A stretch of 64,000 nucleotides of DNA from Dillenia suffruticosa (Eukaryota > Streptophyta > Magnoliopsida > Dilleniales > Dilleniaceae), in assembly GCA_033439265.1 (NCBI GenBank), contig JAVTVX010000009.1, positions 9,823,109-9,887,108 on the forward strand, given 5' to 3'. The position numbers and the translations under genes are program-made. The notes under the pieces were generated by a model, which ran no database searches, was not told the origin of the DNA, and worked only from the letters and a program-made list of their open reading frames with translations. Below are positions 9,887 through 22,640 of the stretch, in pieces (position 1 is the stretch's first letter; each line of letters begins with the position of its first letter).

Positions 9887-11330
9887 CAGTAGAGATGATC
9901 CAATTGTTATCTTCTTCTCAATGCTGTGGAGGAAAGATGGTTTTCTTTCAGCTATTATGTGATACTCATGTACTGAAAGGTCAGTTCTATAGATTTCATA
10001 CGATTAGGCTTCAGTTTCTAAGATTTTCATTGCTTAAAACTTAGCATGTAATTTGGTCTTCTTACAAAAAGTATAAAGAGTTTGTTTGAAGATAATTCCG
10101 AGTTGAGGATGTTAATTTGCTGGCCACGCAGTTGTCCTTACCGTTTCCTACTTCCATTTCTTCTATTGTAATATAGGTATGAGAATACCATGATGTTCAA
10201 GAGTAAGAAATTTTGACTTTAGCAATCCCACATTCATCTCCGTCTTTTCTTCACGTGAGATATACTATGTTAAGACTCTTTTATGAAATTTTGTTACAAT
10301 TTAAATTGTTGACTGGTTATTTGCTTACATTGTGTTGATCTTATTCCTTTTAGAATGACATCAGTCATGCTGTTTTGCTCTTGTTGTATTTTCATCATTG
10401 TGCCTTTTTCATACTGGTCCAACAGTTAACCATATTTTTGACAACATATGTTTAGTTAGTCTTTCATGTTTTTGCGTCATTATCAGCTATTTTGTGTTGA
10501 TTTCTTTTCTTCCAAATAAAAAAAGCATTTCCATTTGATCTGTTGTGGAGCATGTATTAAGTGTTGGGATTTCATTTGCTCATTGGATAAAATAGGTTTG
10601 AATTGTGTCTGGGGACTGAATCTAAGGCTGTATTTCTTACTGGAGTTTTTGTCTTGATTAATGTCTTAGAGTATTTCATTCTTTCAAGGGGCTTATGAAT
10701 TTAGAAAACAAGATTTTCTGGAGCTTGAGAGTTTGGATGGATGGGGGGGTTTGTTTTGCTGGGTCAGGGGGGGGAATCGGAGGTGATTTCATCTTCTTTT
10801 ATAAGGCCTACATAATCATGCATTTGTAAGGCAAAGTTGGAATAAATTTATATCATAAATATGTCCCAAGTGGACTCTAGTTTGATGATCAACTTGGTTA
10901 AAACTAGAAGGGGGCTTGTTTGATTGCTTATAATGATAAATTTCCAAGAAATAGTATCAAGATTACAGGGATACTGTCTATTTTATTTGTAAATTTTACT
11001 AATAATATAAATAGTGTTATTTTATTTTACTTTCGTTTATTGTTTTTAATTTTAAAGATTTCAAATCTAGAAACAAAGAAGCACAAATATAGAAATGAGT
11101 GTTGAAGATGACATGAATATGAAGATACTATAAATTTCCAAAAACTAGAATACAAGAGGTTATAGTTTGAAAAAATGAAATAAGTATGTTTATATTGAAT
11201 AAATTTACTGAATTTATATAATTTTTATTAGTAAATAAATTTAATTAGCATATTAGTAATTCAAATTCACATATTACCTAATCAAAATAATTAAGGAGTA
11301 AATTATAAGTGATGTTAGTGAACATTATTA
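9887..11330 (+). other. AP-3 delta 3' flank and probable 3' UTR
   Basis: T-rich sequence after the AP-3 delta stop, with several candidate polyadenylation contexts (for example TTGTAATATAGG near 10166) but no single convincing signal. G-runs occur at 10743-10749 and 10767-10774. No second gene is visible. The 3' UTR end cannot be placed from sequence alone. Confidence 0.4.
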
Positions 11331-14300
11331 TGACAAAAAGGTTCAACTGAAGTATCGATCAACCATCAAACACGTATACACAAAGTGTCCATCAAGTATC
11401 TCATAACCATCCGGTATTTAAAAAATTAACTAAAAATGGATATATCACATGGAGTATTTGACACATATGCAACAAGAATCCATGGAGTATAATATCTGTG
11501 CGCGTCTATGATGAGTGCAGCTTTTATTTTGAAGTATATGTGCTTCCTATGGTCTACTGAACATTGATTTCTTAGTCCTGAAAATATGCAAATTGAGGCT
11601 GAACTTGGATAATCGAATGACCTATATTGGAGGTGTTCTGAGATGATCGTTGTACCCCTTCGTCCACCCCCAAACCCTTCAATACATATTGGCCAATATC
11701 ATGGCAATAGCCAATACAGACAATCCACGTGCCACTTTTGTATATACTAAGGTATAAGGGGACTAATTGTCACAAACTAGGAAAGGATCGATCCTGTTGA
11801 CCGGCATAGTTATGTTTTGCTTACTGTGTAGTGGAGGGAAAAAATGGAGGGGTTTTAGAGGGGAAAGAAGAGAAGGAAAGATCCTGCCCTAGTTTATAGA
11901 TTTTTGGTTATAGTCTATTCACATTTTGTTCAATTCTCAATGTTTGGTTGATATTGGTGTTGCCAGTTTTGAAGATTTTCTTGTTTTTGCTTCCCTGGGG
12001 CAATGGGCTGTTCCCGCTTGGTGCTTTTCTTAATATTGATTATATATATAGAAATTTGCACACTCTTAAACATAAATTGTTTCTTCGAGTTAGATTAATC
12101 TCCCTGTCGAGGTTCTCTGCACTTATTTTAACTTCCAAACGTGTATTTGGGTTTTCTAATTTCAGCATCAGTTTTTGGGTACCAAGCTGTCTGTTTTTGG
12201 GTGTTAACCTAAACCTGTCTATACAGCATATGCTTTGGTAGCCATGAGGTGAATTTGGTTGCTCGTCAAGATTAGGACCCTCTTTCGAAACTTGCTGCTT
12301 ATATGTGTTGTTTGATGGTTAATCTTATATTTTCTATCCCTATGATTGTCGGTGAGCCTGGCTATTTTAAGAAACTTGGGCTTTTCATATCTTCAGTGCT
12401 GCCTGTGGAGCACATGTTGAGTTCTAAGTAGCATCAGGATCTTGCTAGTCCAGCAATTTCGTAGAAAAGTGCATGTGTTGGAAGTACTTGCAATTGCTGC
12501 ATGAGATATCTGTCATAGTAATGAAGTTATGATCATGCTGCCTATTCCTTCTGCAGTTTATTTGATTAGAAACTTGGAAGCAAGGTGCCCCCTGAAAATG
12601 TATCTGCTTCCCAACCTATCAAAAGTTGGCTTGGGCTACATTATGAGGAATCTCTACTACTATTAAGACAAACACATGGCAACTGTGCAGAAGCAACACC
12701 TTGTTTGCTATAGGCACTTAGGTTGGAGATCAACTTACATGGTCATCTTCAATTTATGGTTGTGCATTACAGATTTTGTTGCTCCTCCTTTTACACAGAA
12801 TTTTGATGACGTTTCATCCTGGATTCCTTGAGAACTGAAGTTAATTTGCTTTATGATATATTCTTAAGCTCTTAGTTGGCTTGATAAGGTATTCTTTTCT
12901 TCTTATGTGGTCAATGCTAGCTTTGGTATCTATCCTTCTTGAGATTCTATCTTTAGTTGAACTTCTACTTTGGCACTATTTTCTTACACGGTGATGAGCA
13001 TCTTAGGCTGGCAAGTGTGAACCATTTTGGATGTTGATAGCGGGACGCTTGGTTCGGTTAACGCTCTCTTCCCTTCTCCGAGGGCTGCACCTTATTGGAT
13101 CACCAGTAGGTAACAGCTCTCTCGATCATAATGCTTTGCGATCATGCTTGATCCTGTGATGAATGTTGTGTGTTCTTGTTTTTGATTGGGAGTGCTCCTG
13201 TTAAGAGCTTTTAAGTGCAACTTATTTCTTCCCTATATCACTCGGATTCTTCTGAAATGAGTGGGTCCATATGATGTTTGTGTTGGCATGTCCTTTGGAC
13301 ATGACTCAATACAAAACTTTGAACTTTACAGTATTTCTGTCCATGTTGTGTCATATTCCATGTCCATGATACATAGTTTCTTGCTAGTAGCTTGTTTAAA
13401 GAACTAAAAGTTCATTGCTGGATGAATTTGGTTAAATGCTGATAAATAAGATGTGGAAACACTAAAACTTTCAAATAGGCTTAACTAGGTCTAGTTGTTG
13501 CAGTTTGTAAAAGACACATACAGTATGTTTGAATATTTTCTATAAGCTAGTGAATTTGTACTTGTTATTGTCCTTGATGTTAATAACAATTACAGAATTG
13601 GTACTTAGTAGTTATCTGTATCACTTTTGGTCAAGATGACTTCATAATGAAAGTCTAATATAATCAACCTTCTAAATATAAGCCTTAATTATGTTAAGAA
13701 ACTCAATAATGACTATACTTCAAAAGAGACATTCTGGTCCAGTTATGTTTAATACTTGCCCATCCCATCCCTTCACTTGTTTCTTATAACATTAGACCAA
13801 AATTTTACCTCCATTTGTGGTGAAACTTGTTATTATTGGGAAGACTCAAACTTGCTCCTTCAATTCAGTGATTTTCTCATTTATTTTATTAATCGTTCAA
13901 ATGAAATTTTGGTTGTCGATACTGCTGCCTTCACGGTCTCCTTTGATGGTCCATTGCAATTCTGAGTTTTCCTGTTCTTGCTTCCTGTTGAGCCCTATCG
14001 GTACAATTAGGACAAGACTGGTTGTTTTGGTGAACAACTAGCTTAAATTTTAGCTTTTGAGGTGAAGCACCCATTAATCTTGAATTTTGTAGTTTATTAG
14101 TTATTATTTTTCTCACTCAAGTTAAACATCTAGAAAGAACTTTGACGATGAATTCGCTGGAGAAACAATTTCCTTGCCATGGAGGTGATTCATGCAGCCT
14201 CTTTGTAAAGGTCACCATATTGCACCAGGTATTGGAGTATAAACATCGCAATGTTTATATTTTGTCATGAGCTTAGGCAGTGTTATAATACTCCAAGTAA

Positions 14301-17300
14301 TGGAAATTTTGGATTGCTAAGAATTTTGAATTTAAGTCTTTGTAAACCATACTGTCAAACTTTTATATCCATTTAAAGTTGATTCTAAATTATCAAGAAT
14401 GTCTTCTGTAACCTCCCAATTTGTTTCATGTATTTGTTCCCCTTCCTGGTAGTGATAGACAAAAGTCTGGAATCATTTCAGAGGAGATTCTTGTTTCTGT
14501 GAAGGGACAACAAATCTCTTTAACTTCAGTTTGTGGGAAGTGGTTAAACTTCCTCTTTCCTATGTTGTTCTAGGAATTAGATCTTTGGTTAAGTTCAGTA
14601 AAGTTCTTATTTGCAAATTGCTGTGAAGATTTGTCTCTAAAACCCAATGAACTTTGGTGGGGGCGTTGTTGGAACCAAATATGATGGGTTAGCTTGCAAT
14701 TGGTGGATAACTATTGCAGTTAGAGGTACCTTTGGGGCTATGGGATGGGAGGAGATTATAAATGGGTATGGAGTCTCTGTGTAGCAGACTTTCACTCAAA
14801 CCCTAGGTGTGATACTTTCTAACCCTAAGTGTGAAACCGAAGCATCTACTTGTTCGATGCTAGTAAATTTATCCCCTTTCTTTCCATCTTTTGCTTTCTT
14901 TCTTTTAATTTTAGCTGCCGGGTTTTTATCCTAAAACTTGTTTCTAAAACCAGCCTGTTAAACCATCAAAATATGCTCACAGAACCCTAGTCCCATTGCC
15001 CTAAAGTCCTCTGAACGTTGTCGGTATCATGTGCACTTTGCAAGAGGGAGTCTAAGTCTTTAACTCATCTTCTTTAGCTTTGTTGGACCTTAGTGTTGTG
15101 GGAGCAAATTTACTCTATTCTTTGGGTAAGTTAAGTGGCTTGAAACTAAGTGAGGAATAAGCTTTGGGCATGGGGTGGTTTGAGAATTTGTACAGTGAGC
15201 GAAAAGGTCCTTACAATGATCCCTTTTGCAATCTTTTGGCTACTATGGAGGGATTGCATATGAAGATTTTTGATGGGGTTGAAAAGCCCTTGGTTTTGTT
15301 GATGGCTTGATAAAAAAAGTATTTATTTTTGCATCTAATTCTTTTCTCCCTCTAAACAGATTACAGATTTTGTGTATTCTTTTGTGCTCTAAATTGTTTG
15401 CTTGCGTCTTCTTGTGATATTTGGCTTATGAATTGCTTTTTTTCCTATAAAAGAAAAGATCTTAGAGCACAGATTATTGTCTTATTGCTAAATTTTGATA
15501 AAACCTATTTTTATATATTTTCAAGTTGTCCATGGTCAGAGCTCTGCACTGTTGTTCATGATTTCACATGTTATAAATATACTTTTTCCAGAAGGGTCTT
15601 ATTACAACCAAAATAGGTCCCATAGTTGGGACAGTTTCAAGTCATGGCCATTTAATGAGGGGTATTATGTTGAGGTATTCATTGGTGCCTTAATACTGGA
15701 AGAAAAAATCTTGTGGAAAGAAATTGTGTAAAATTCTTTTGGCTGTGAAGACCGATGAGTGGCTTATTTATTGCTTTTTGTGCAATTGCAGAGGACACCT
15801 TTTTAAGTAACAGACAACATTTTAGATGAAAAGTCATTCTGATTTATTTTGGAGGACTTGGTGATCTCAAGGTTTTACCACTTGAGGCATTTTGTTGGGA
15901 AGTTATACACTTAAGAAAAATTTGTGCAATTTCTTTACAATGAGCAATATAAAAGACAAGCAACTAAAGGCAACAAATGCTGTTTTTGACTAGGAGCAGA
16001 GTAATTTTATACTACGAAGAAAGATTTAAAGCATTATGCCCATAATGCCTCTGGAAACACTTATAAGTCAATTTAAATAAAGTACTGGCTTTCTAAAGTG
16101 ATAATGTGAATTGAATTTCAATGACAAAATCTTTAAAAGAAAAAAGGGAGAAAAATTGAGTGTGTGGTTGGGCAATGCTTGCCCATACTGTCGGTTTGGT
16201 TGTGAAGACTAGGTGTTACGCCGTGTATTTAATATTTGAATGATCTTTAGGAATGCTTGCCGTGTGTTCTTGCTCTCTTGTTCCCTTTTTCACCTGGGTT
16301 GATTTTTGTATATAACTCCAGGATCAGGAGTTGGCCTTTTCTGTTGATGGCAAGAAGTAGGGGCTATTCCACTGGTTGTCGTACTGTTTTCTGTGGTTTA
16401 CTTTATCATCATTCGATTCTTTTGACAATTTTGTTGTTGCTCATCTATTTTCTCAAGGAGTAAACGGGTTTCTTTTCCTTGGTTCTGCGCCATTTGTGCT
16501 GTGTATTGCTGTAGACTCAAGTTTTTTGTTTCATCCTTGTAGCCAATTGGAGGAGATGCTGTTATCAGCTTTCACATTCTTCCAAATGTTCAATTCTTTT
16601 GTCTAAAATGGTGAGTGCTTCTGTAGAGCTGCTTTACTCGGTGCTGGTCTGTCCAGTACTTCTCTTGTCTTGCCTTGGATTGATAATTCATTGGATCTGA
16701 TGTTCTGGGTTTAAGTTACCTAGTTGCTTTTGCATCGCTTGTGGTAAATTAATCTATTCTTGCTACCCCAGAGAACAATTTTAAGTTGGGAACAAACCCT
16801 GTGAGTAACTTTGGAAAAGATGTCAGTCATTATTTACTGAAAAGAATTTTATAGAATTGCATATGTGGACAGGCCTGCAATAAAGCAAACTACATTTGCT
16901 GCCTGCTTGTGACATTAGCAAAATCTAATCTATCTCTGTGCCCGTAGATTTTTGAACCGGTAGTTATTCCTAATGCTAAAGCATGTCCTTACTGTGGAAG
17001 AAAAGTGATGCAAAAGGAGAAGGATTGCTCTTTGGCAGATTACTTGATTTGTTCTCTTAGATTGATAAGCTGGCCGTTCAAGGAATTTCCGTGATTTGTG
17101 CCCTAGTTCACTTGTTACCTCATTCTCTGCACTCCATTTTTTTCCCCATCTTTGCCCTAGTTCCTTTTGATATTCAGACTGACAACATTGTTAGCAGCAT
17201 GGCTATTTCTTGTTGAATTAGCATTTTTCTTAATCCTTCTCCAGAATAGCCTCCTCTACAATCTTCAGGTCTTGTTCCACAAATCAATCATATTGAATCC

Positions 17301-17912
17301 GTGACTTTCACATAATGTGAAGCATTTTGAAGGATTATAAGATCCATATTTCTTCACTAGTTCTTCCTGCTCATTTCAAAATTATGTGGACATAAAAGGG
17401 ATTGATGCTATCTTGCAGTGTGACTTTTGAATTTTTCTATGTATACAGTTTCAGTTTTGTTGGTTTTGTGCATCCAGATCTGCCTAGATACATGAATGCT
17501 GAACTTGTATATTATATATGTTGACTCCAATCCTGGTAGCTTGATGATATTATAATTTATAGATCACACGGAATCTAGTCGCAAAACAGCCTTCTTGCTT
17601 ACAGGGCCAAGGATACATGTATCTAGTCTTCCTCGAAAATCTACTTTGCTGGGTTTAGCACTCGAGTATGTTAGGTGTTTCATTGCATTATATAGTTAGT
17701 AGTGCTAGTATATGCAATTTCTGAGTGTGTTGTGTAGGAATGAGGTTATAAATAGCAGAGACCTCGTGTTTCTTCGCATTGGAGACGTTTGCTAGTGGTA
17801 CGAGGCCCGATTTCTGTCCACAAATCCTGAGTTCGAACTAGGTTGCCTACTAGCTATGAGTCAAACTGAACATTCTGTAACACGGTAGCAATTGGGAATT
17901 CCGTGATCATGC
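11331..17912. other. Long low-repeat non-coding stretch
   Basis: About 6.5 kb without a recognisable coding region, transposon terminus or LTR. The composition is T-rich on the plus strand, like plant introns or transcribed non-coding DNA. The few frames of 60-97 codons (for example 11948-12241 and 16257-16463) are hydrophobic and frame-shifted, as expected by chance in T-rich DNA. The stretch could be spliced 3' UTR or introns of a transcript, or decayed remains of the GT14 gene whose last part follows. Confidence 0.4.
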
Positions 17913-18235
17913 ATAATAACAGCTGATAAGAAGTACTATTCCATCTTTGAAGAACATTGCTTTGCATCAAATTGTATGGTTGACACTACATACCAACACC
18001 TGCAAACGTTTCTGTTCTTGGAAGAGAATTCTCTTGGGCAGACTGGTCAAAGGGTGGTGCACACCCTGCACAGTTTGGACGCCTAGATGTCACGGTTGAG
18101 TTGCATAATAATGTAAGGTTTGGAAGTCAATGTAGGTACAATGGCGACATTACTTCAATATGCTTTCTGTTCGTCAGGAAGTTTTTTCCTAGTGCTTTGT
18201 GGAGGTTGATGAAGATTTCTTCGCCATTCTTTTGA
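17913..18235 (+). pseudogene. GT14 core-2/I-branching glycosyltransferase, 3' fragment
   Basis: Members of this family (Pfam Branch, formerly DUF266 in plants) are Golgi type II membrane glycosyltransferases acting on cell-wall glycans or arabinogalactan proteins. Only the C-terminal part is visible. The first segment (17913 to about 18015) reads ITADKKYYSIFEEHC and continues to a degenerate Cys-x-x-Asp-x-x-Tyr-x-x-Thr region. The second, in another frame (18032-18235), reads SWADWSKGGAHPAQFGRLDV and then CRYNGDITSICFLFVRKF, the family's terminal DWSKGGxHP and CLFARKF signature, before a stop. A frameshift joins them near 18000-18030. I could not find the N-terminal or central exons upstream. 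It is therefore a truncated, non-functional fragment, or the last exon of a gene whose other exons I could not see. Confidence 0.7.
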
Positions 18236-18487
18236 TTTGAGCCTTAAAATTCTTGACAGCTAGGCGATGACATCAGACAAGTCAAAGTTTTGCTTATTCA
18301 AATTGTATATTGGATGCATTAAGTGACCAAGACTATATGTAAAATAATGTGGAGATTTGATTTAAGAAAATGAAGAGCGGCTCTCGGATTTACTCTTGAT
18401 GGTACTCCTTTGCAAAATTATTCTAAAAGAATTTTTTGGTCATGGCAATGTAAGATATCCTTAATAAAAGACGCTGCCCTGCCAATA

Positions 18488-18514
18488 TTTTTTTTTTTGG
18501 GGGGGGGGGGGGGG
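18488..18514 (+). repeat. Homopolymer junction T(11)G(16)
   Basis: Eleven T are followed directly by sixteen G. Such a G-run is rare in AT-rich plant DNA, can form quadruplex structures and is error-prone in sequencing. Confidence 0.9.
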
Positions 18515-18689
18515 TTTCCTCAAGAGAACTCAACCTGTACATGGTCACATAATGGAAAACAGGTTCAAGATGTTGACCGTGTAGGAGTGTTGTCTCCGTC
18601 TCTGAATGTTACAATAAAATTATGCATGATAAGTCTTTCTAATTGAAATATAATTTCAGATATTGATTGGTATAATATAAAAAAAAATG

Positions 18690-18975
18690 ACCCAAATAAT
18701 TCTACAAAATCAGAAAAAAACAAGCATAAAAAGGCCCGCAGCACTTACTTGGGTTTACAAATATCCAAATTTTTTTTTGGTGCCCTTGGACTCGGTTTAC
18801 CATTTAGTATTCGGAGTTTGGTCTCAACTAATTCAGGTCGACCTGACTCAAGTTTCTCTTAGGAGGGTAGGGGTCTTCCAACGTAGTTGATTTTGTGTCT
18901 ATATCACGAGTCGAACTCGTAACCGTGATTAAGAGACGTAGCGATTTATCTACTACGCTAACTGTCTGTTGATCA
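18690..18975 (-). mobile_element. tRNA-Lys-like SINE or tRNA-derived repeat
   Basis: On the minus strand, 18972 to about 18895 resembles tRNA-Lys(CTT). There is an A-box-like TTAGCGTAGTAGATAAATCG, the anticodon-loop context CTCTTAAT, and a B-box-like GAGTTCGACTC in the T-arm. Acceptor and D-arm pairing is lost, so it is not a working tRNA. About 200 bp of unrelated sequence follows, with A- and T-tracts, as in plant SINEs (tRNA head, body, tail). The exact 3' end and target duplication are not identified. Confidence 0.55.
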
Positions 18976-19299
18976 CAAATATCTAATCTATTCATTCACT
19001 TTGAGTTCTTTGAGTTCTTTGAAAAATGGGAAACAAAATTAGGTAAGCACTAGTTGTTTAGTAGGAAAATCTGTAATGCATGAATACGTAAATTGATTTA
19101 AAACATGCTAATATGTAAATCAAGTTTCATGAAGTAGAGCAAATTATGAAAAAGATCCCTCTATCAAGAACCTATAACACGTTTTCCAGATTTAGCAATG
19201 AAAGCCCATGGGGGGCGGCCTTGCACCGAACAATCACTCCCTCCAAGAGGTGAAGGATCTGTCCTCGACGCCATAAACCCTGGCCGAGGAGAACGACTG

Positions 19300-19750
19300 A
19301 ATCCTAGTACACCTAACCCTTACGAGCTAGGTTGCCTAAAATGGTTGATGGATGCATTACAAATGCTTAAGTTAAACCTATTGTGCTTTATCACAATAAT
19401 ATTTTTTTGCTTATACAGGGATGATAAAAATTATGAAATATATATTTTTATAAAAATTCAAATTTTAGAGATCGAAAAAAATATTTAAATAAGAGCTTTT
19501 TATCGATCGGTGTACTTTCAAGAACTTTATCGCAATAATATTATCTTTTTTCACACGTAAGATTGTCTTAAATGATAGATGTGTGCATTACAAATGCTGA
19601 TGTTAAAGCCAATTGTATTTTGACACGTCAATATTGTGACGTATTTATTATGCTTTGTCACACGTTGGATCGTCCGAAATGAAAATTGGATCTATTACAG
19701 AGTTATAAGTTAAACCAACTATTTTTTACCACATCATACTTTTGTGTCTT
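19300..19750. repeat. Three degenerate copies of a ~110-170 bp unit
   Basis: Near 19330, 19568 and 19670, similar blocks recur. Each has an AAATG-type start, a GCATTACAAATGC (or TATTACAGAG) segment, then AAGTTAAACC or similar, then a Ca-rich TTTNTCACA stretch. Two copies are preceded by TCACACGTNNGATNGTC. The class is not recognised. Confidence 0.5.
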
Positions 19751-20099
19751 TTAGGGTATAACATTGAACCTATACCTAATTTCCCCCTTTTTGTGTATTT
19801 AAACATAATTTTATCTTGACAAGATCTGTGCCAAGAAATTGTTTGAAGACTTCATCATGAGGTTTGTTGTCCTCTCTCTCCATCTTTCTCAATTTTCAAT
19901 TTCAATTCTTGAATTTTAGTAATGACATTCAGATTTATTAATTTATACATATGTTATTGAAATTTACAGATAAAAGCAATTTGCGCTCATGATTACCAAG
20001 AAATTCACCGATGGAGAAGAAATTCACCGATGAGAAGTTAAACTCCTAATGATGATCCGATAAGCAATTTGCCAAAATTACAAAGAAAGGTAAAATTCT

Positions 20100-20990
20100 T
20101 TTTCTTCATGATTTTGGTCTTAAGTTTGCTTTCTGACATTGTAGGTAAATTGGGATGATTTTGGTTTTTCATTTTTATATATATATATAAATTACAGATA
20201 TCCGATAATCATATTAGATTTGACTATATTTGATTCAAGATAGTTGATCCTTAAAGGGCAAGATAGTTGATAAAATAGGACAAAAAAGAGAAGTCCCAAA
20301 ATGGACAAGTAAAGAGATTTGACTACATTCGATCCAATAACAAATATGCAAAATAACAACCACCAAACAGACCTAGAAAAGGACAACGCTAAAGTCCCAA
20401 ACAAACCTAAATAACCTAAAATTGCAACCGCACCAAAAATCAAAGCACAAAGATCCTGCAAGGTATTGGGCTCTTCCTTTCTGATCCTTTCAGTACCAAG
20501 AGAAATCTCTTTACTTGAAATATGATAGTCAGGAATGAAACCATGTCAACTTTTGTTTATGCTTAGCCTTCAGTCCTCTTCCCAAAATGTCTTCAATAGT
20601 TTTCCTTTTCTTGATTTTCTTTATTGAGAATTTCCCCAAATCTGTGAAATAGAATATCCATGCTTAGATATGGAATTCATCTTGGTCAGAGAAATCATAG
20701 AAATATTTTCTTCCTTGGAAGCCAAAAGATTGTCAGCACCACCGGTATCACAATTAATAGCTTGGTCATCAGTAGCGACCTGCTCAACTGTAGAACATTC
20801 TGAAATTTACTTCTGCAAAATCAACTCACCCGCCACTGTAATTCCAATGCTCCCAAAGTATTTTCAGAAGACTGATTAGGACTCAGAAGCAGATTTTAAT
20901 CCTTTCAATGACCAAAATGGACAAGGCCCTTCTTTAGTTACCAAATTAATGATCTTCATTTGATGACAGGTGGAATCCAAAGAACACAGA
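20100..20990 (-). pseudogene. Possible LINE ORF1-ORF2 junction remnant
   Basis: On the minus strand the translation contains GRGLKAKHKQKLTW and a polar Asn/Ser-rich stretch (around 20820-20560). These resemble the tail of plant L1-type ORF1 followed by the spacer before ORF2. No CCHC finger, endonuclease or reverse transcriptase is seen, so the assignment is weak. Confidence 0.25.
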
Positions 20991-21152
20991 TCCTACGTGG
21001 AAAGAGGAGTGCTGTTGCAGTATGCATGCTGTTTCCGCAGCACGGCAGTAAAGAAGGAGCCCCATGTTGTGGGCTCTAAAGAAGGAACCTACATTCCCCA
21101 TCTTCAATAACGCAACCCCTAATCAGGTCGTGATTGCGATTATATTTTACTT

Positions 21153-21530
21153 GTAGAATTTTTTGTTATTATTTAAAAACATTTTGAGAATATTTAGATC
21201 TTCATTATGATTTACTTGTCGATATTTTGTTAGAATTTTTTTGTTATTATTTAAAAATATTTTGAGAATATTTAGATTTTCATTATTATTTAATTGTCGA
21301 TATTTTGGTAGTTATTTAGTTTTCATTCTTCTTAGGGTCTTGTGGCCTATAAATATTGGGCTATGCTATTATGTAAAGAAGACTTTGGTAAAGTGAATTG
21401 ATTATTGAATTGCTTGTTTCTTCTCATGTCTCTTTCTTTATTCTACGCTCCGCTCTATTTTTCTCTCTTCTTTCTTTCACAGCCGCTCTTGCTCCTCTCT
21501 TATTCTATTCTTCATCACTTTCTCCTATAG
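21153..21530 (+). repeat. 78-bp tandem duplication and LTR/promoter-like sequence
   Basis: Two 78-bp units (21153-21230 and 21231-21309) repeat TAGAATTTTTTGTTATTATT through GTCGATATTTTG. A TATA-like GGCCTATAAATATTGGG follows at about 21347, then a CT-rich leader. This order is like the U3-R part of an LTR on the plus strand, but no terminal dinucleotides or PBS were found. Confidence 0.4.
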
Positions 21531-22640
21531 TGATGAAAGAGTTAGAGGAGTAAAAATCATAAAATTAGAATTCTGAGATTGTATTAACGAAGAAGATTGC
21601 AAAACTATATATACGTGTGTAACTAAAACTCTTGAGAAACTATCAAACGTTGAATAATAGATAAGACTATAATAAAGTAACACAAAATACTAAAAGACTT
21701 TCTATGTTAACTATAATAACAATTCTTAAATTCATATTTATCTATCCAACACTTCTTCTTAAACTTGAATTTTAATTGCATCGAGTTTTGCTCTTAATCT
21801 TGCAAAATCTTGAAACTTCGATGGTTTAATAATTATAACAGCAACTTAGTCTTGAGTCTTCACATACTAGAGTTGCACATCGTTTCTATTGATACTCTCC
21901 CTAATAAAATGAAAGGTAGTGTCAATGTGTTAGCTCATATCATGATGAATATGATTCTTACTCAAGGGTATGGCTACTTTATTGTCGATATAAATTTCTG
22001 TAGCTTCTTCTTGTGACATATGTAACACATCAAACACCTTTCTTAGCCAAATAGCTTGACAAACACATGAAGTAGGAGCTGCATAGTCAGCTTCACAAGT
22101 TGAGAGAGGCAATTGATTATTTTCTCGAACTCCAACTGAAAGTTGCATCTCCAAAATTGAATAGAAAACCTATAGTACTTTTTGACCATCAACATCTCCT
22201 CCCCAATCACTGTCCCAGCTTGAAGTTCTTTGAAGATAAATAGAGCAAGCCCTAATTCATTGTTCTTTTTACATGCCTTAAAATTCTTTTGGCAGTCTTA
22301 GAGTTGGTGATTCCATATAATGAGTAATGCATCCAACTTCATAAAGAATATGAGGTGTAGTGCAGGTCAAATATATCAAATTTCCAACAAGCTTGCGATA
22401 CAAAGTAGGATTCACTTTCACACCATCAACAAATCTTGATTGCTTTGTTTCACATTTAATTGGGCTACTCACAGCTTGACATTTCTCCATACTGAATTCC
22501 TGCAAACATTTCTGAATTGTTTCCAAACAAATGATCAACATATCTCTATTCTGCTTTTTCTTAACACAGAGGTCATATTCATGAGGGCCAGGAGAACAGG
22601 ACACACAATCATAAAATGTATCAGAATATCAACATAATTA
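21531..22640 (-). mobile_element. Truncated Ty1-copia element (RT end, RNase H, 3' LTR)
   Basis: Minus strand. From the right, 22604-22278 encodes the end of the copia reverse transcriptase and connection region (KCQAVSSPIKCE, YRKLVGNLIYLTCTTP). Next, 22154-21930 encodes RNase H (LPLSTCEADYAAPTSCVCQA, IYIDNKVAI). A purine tract (21764-21752) precedes a probable 3' LTR at 21751-21531 that starts TGTTGGATAG, contains CGTATATATAG and ends TTTCATCA. Gag, protease, integrase and the 5' LTR are absent; the element is cut near 22640. Frames are interrupted, so it is dead. Confidence 0.8.

Noticed and set aside
11948..12241. 97-codon hydrophobic frame in the long spacer
   Set aside because: T-rich DNA gives Leu/Phe/Ile-rich frames by chance; no motif and no neighbouring exon support it.
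16940..17060. Short reading with CPYCGRK, reminiscent of a zinc ribbon
   Set aside because: Only one Cys pair is present, there is no second half, and stops lie nearby; chance is likely.
17778..17860. Plus-strand TRNA-like boxes (GCTAGTGGTACGAGG and GAGTTCGAACTAGG)
   Set aside because: The boxes are present but there is no T-run or arm pairing. The evidence is too weak for a tRNA gene or SINE call.
20192..20461. 89-codon hydrophobic minus-strand frame that could be a membrane protein
   Set aside because: It lies in what looks like a decayed LINE spacer, starts at an arbitrary Met, and has no recognisable family features.
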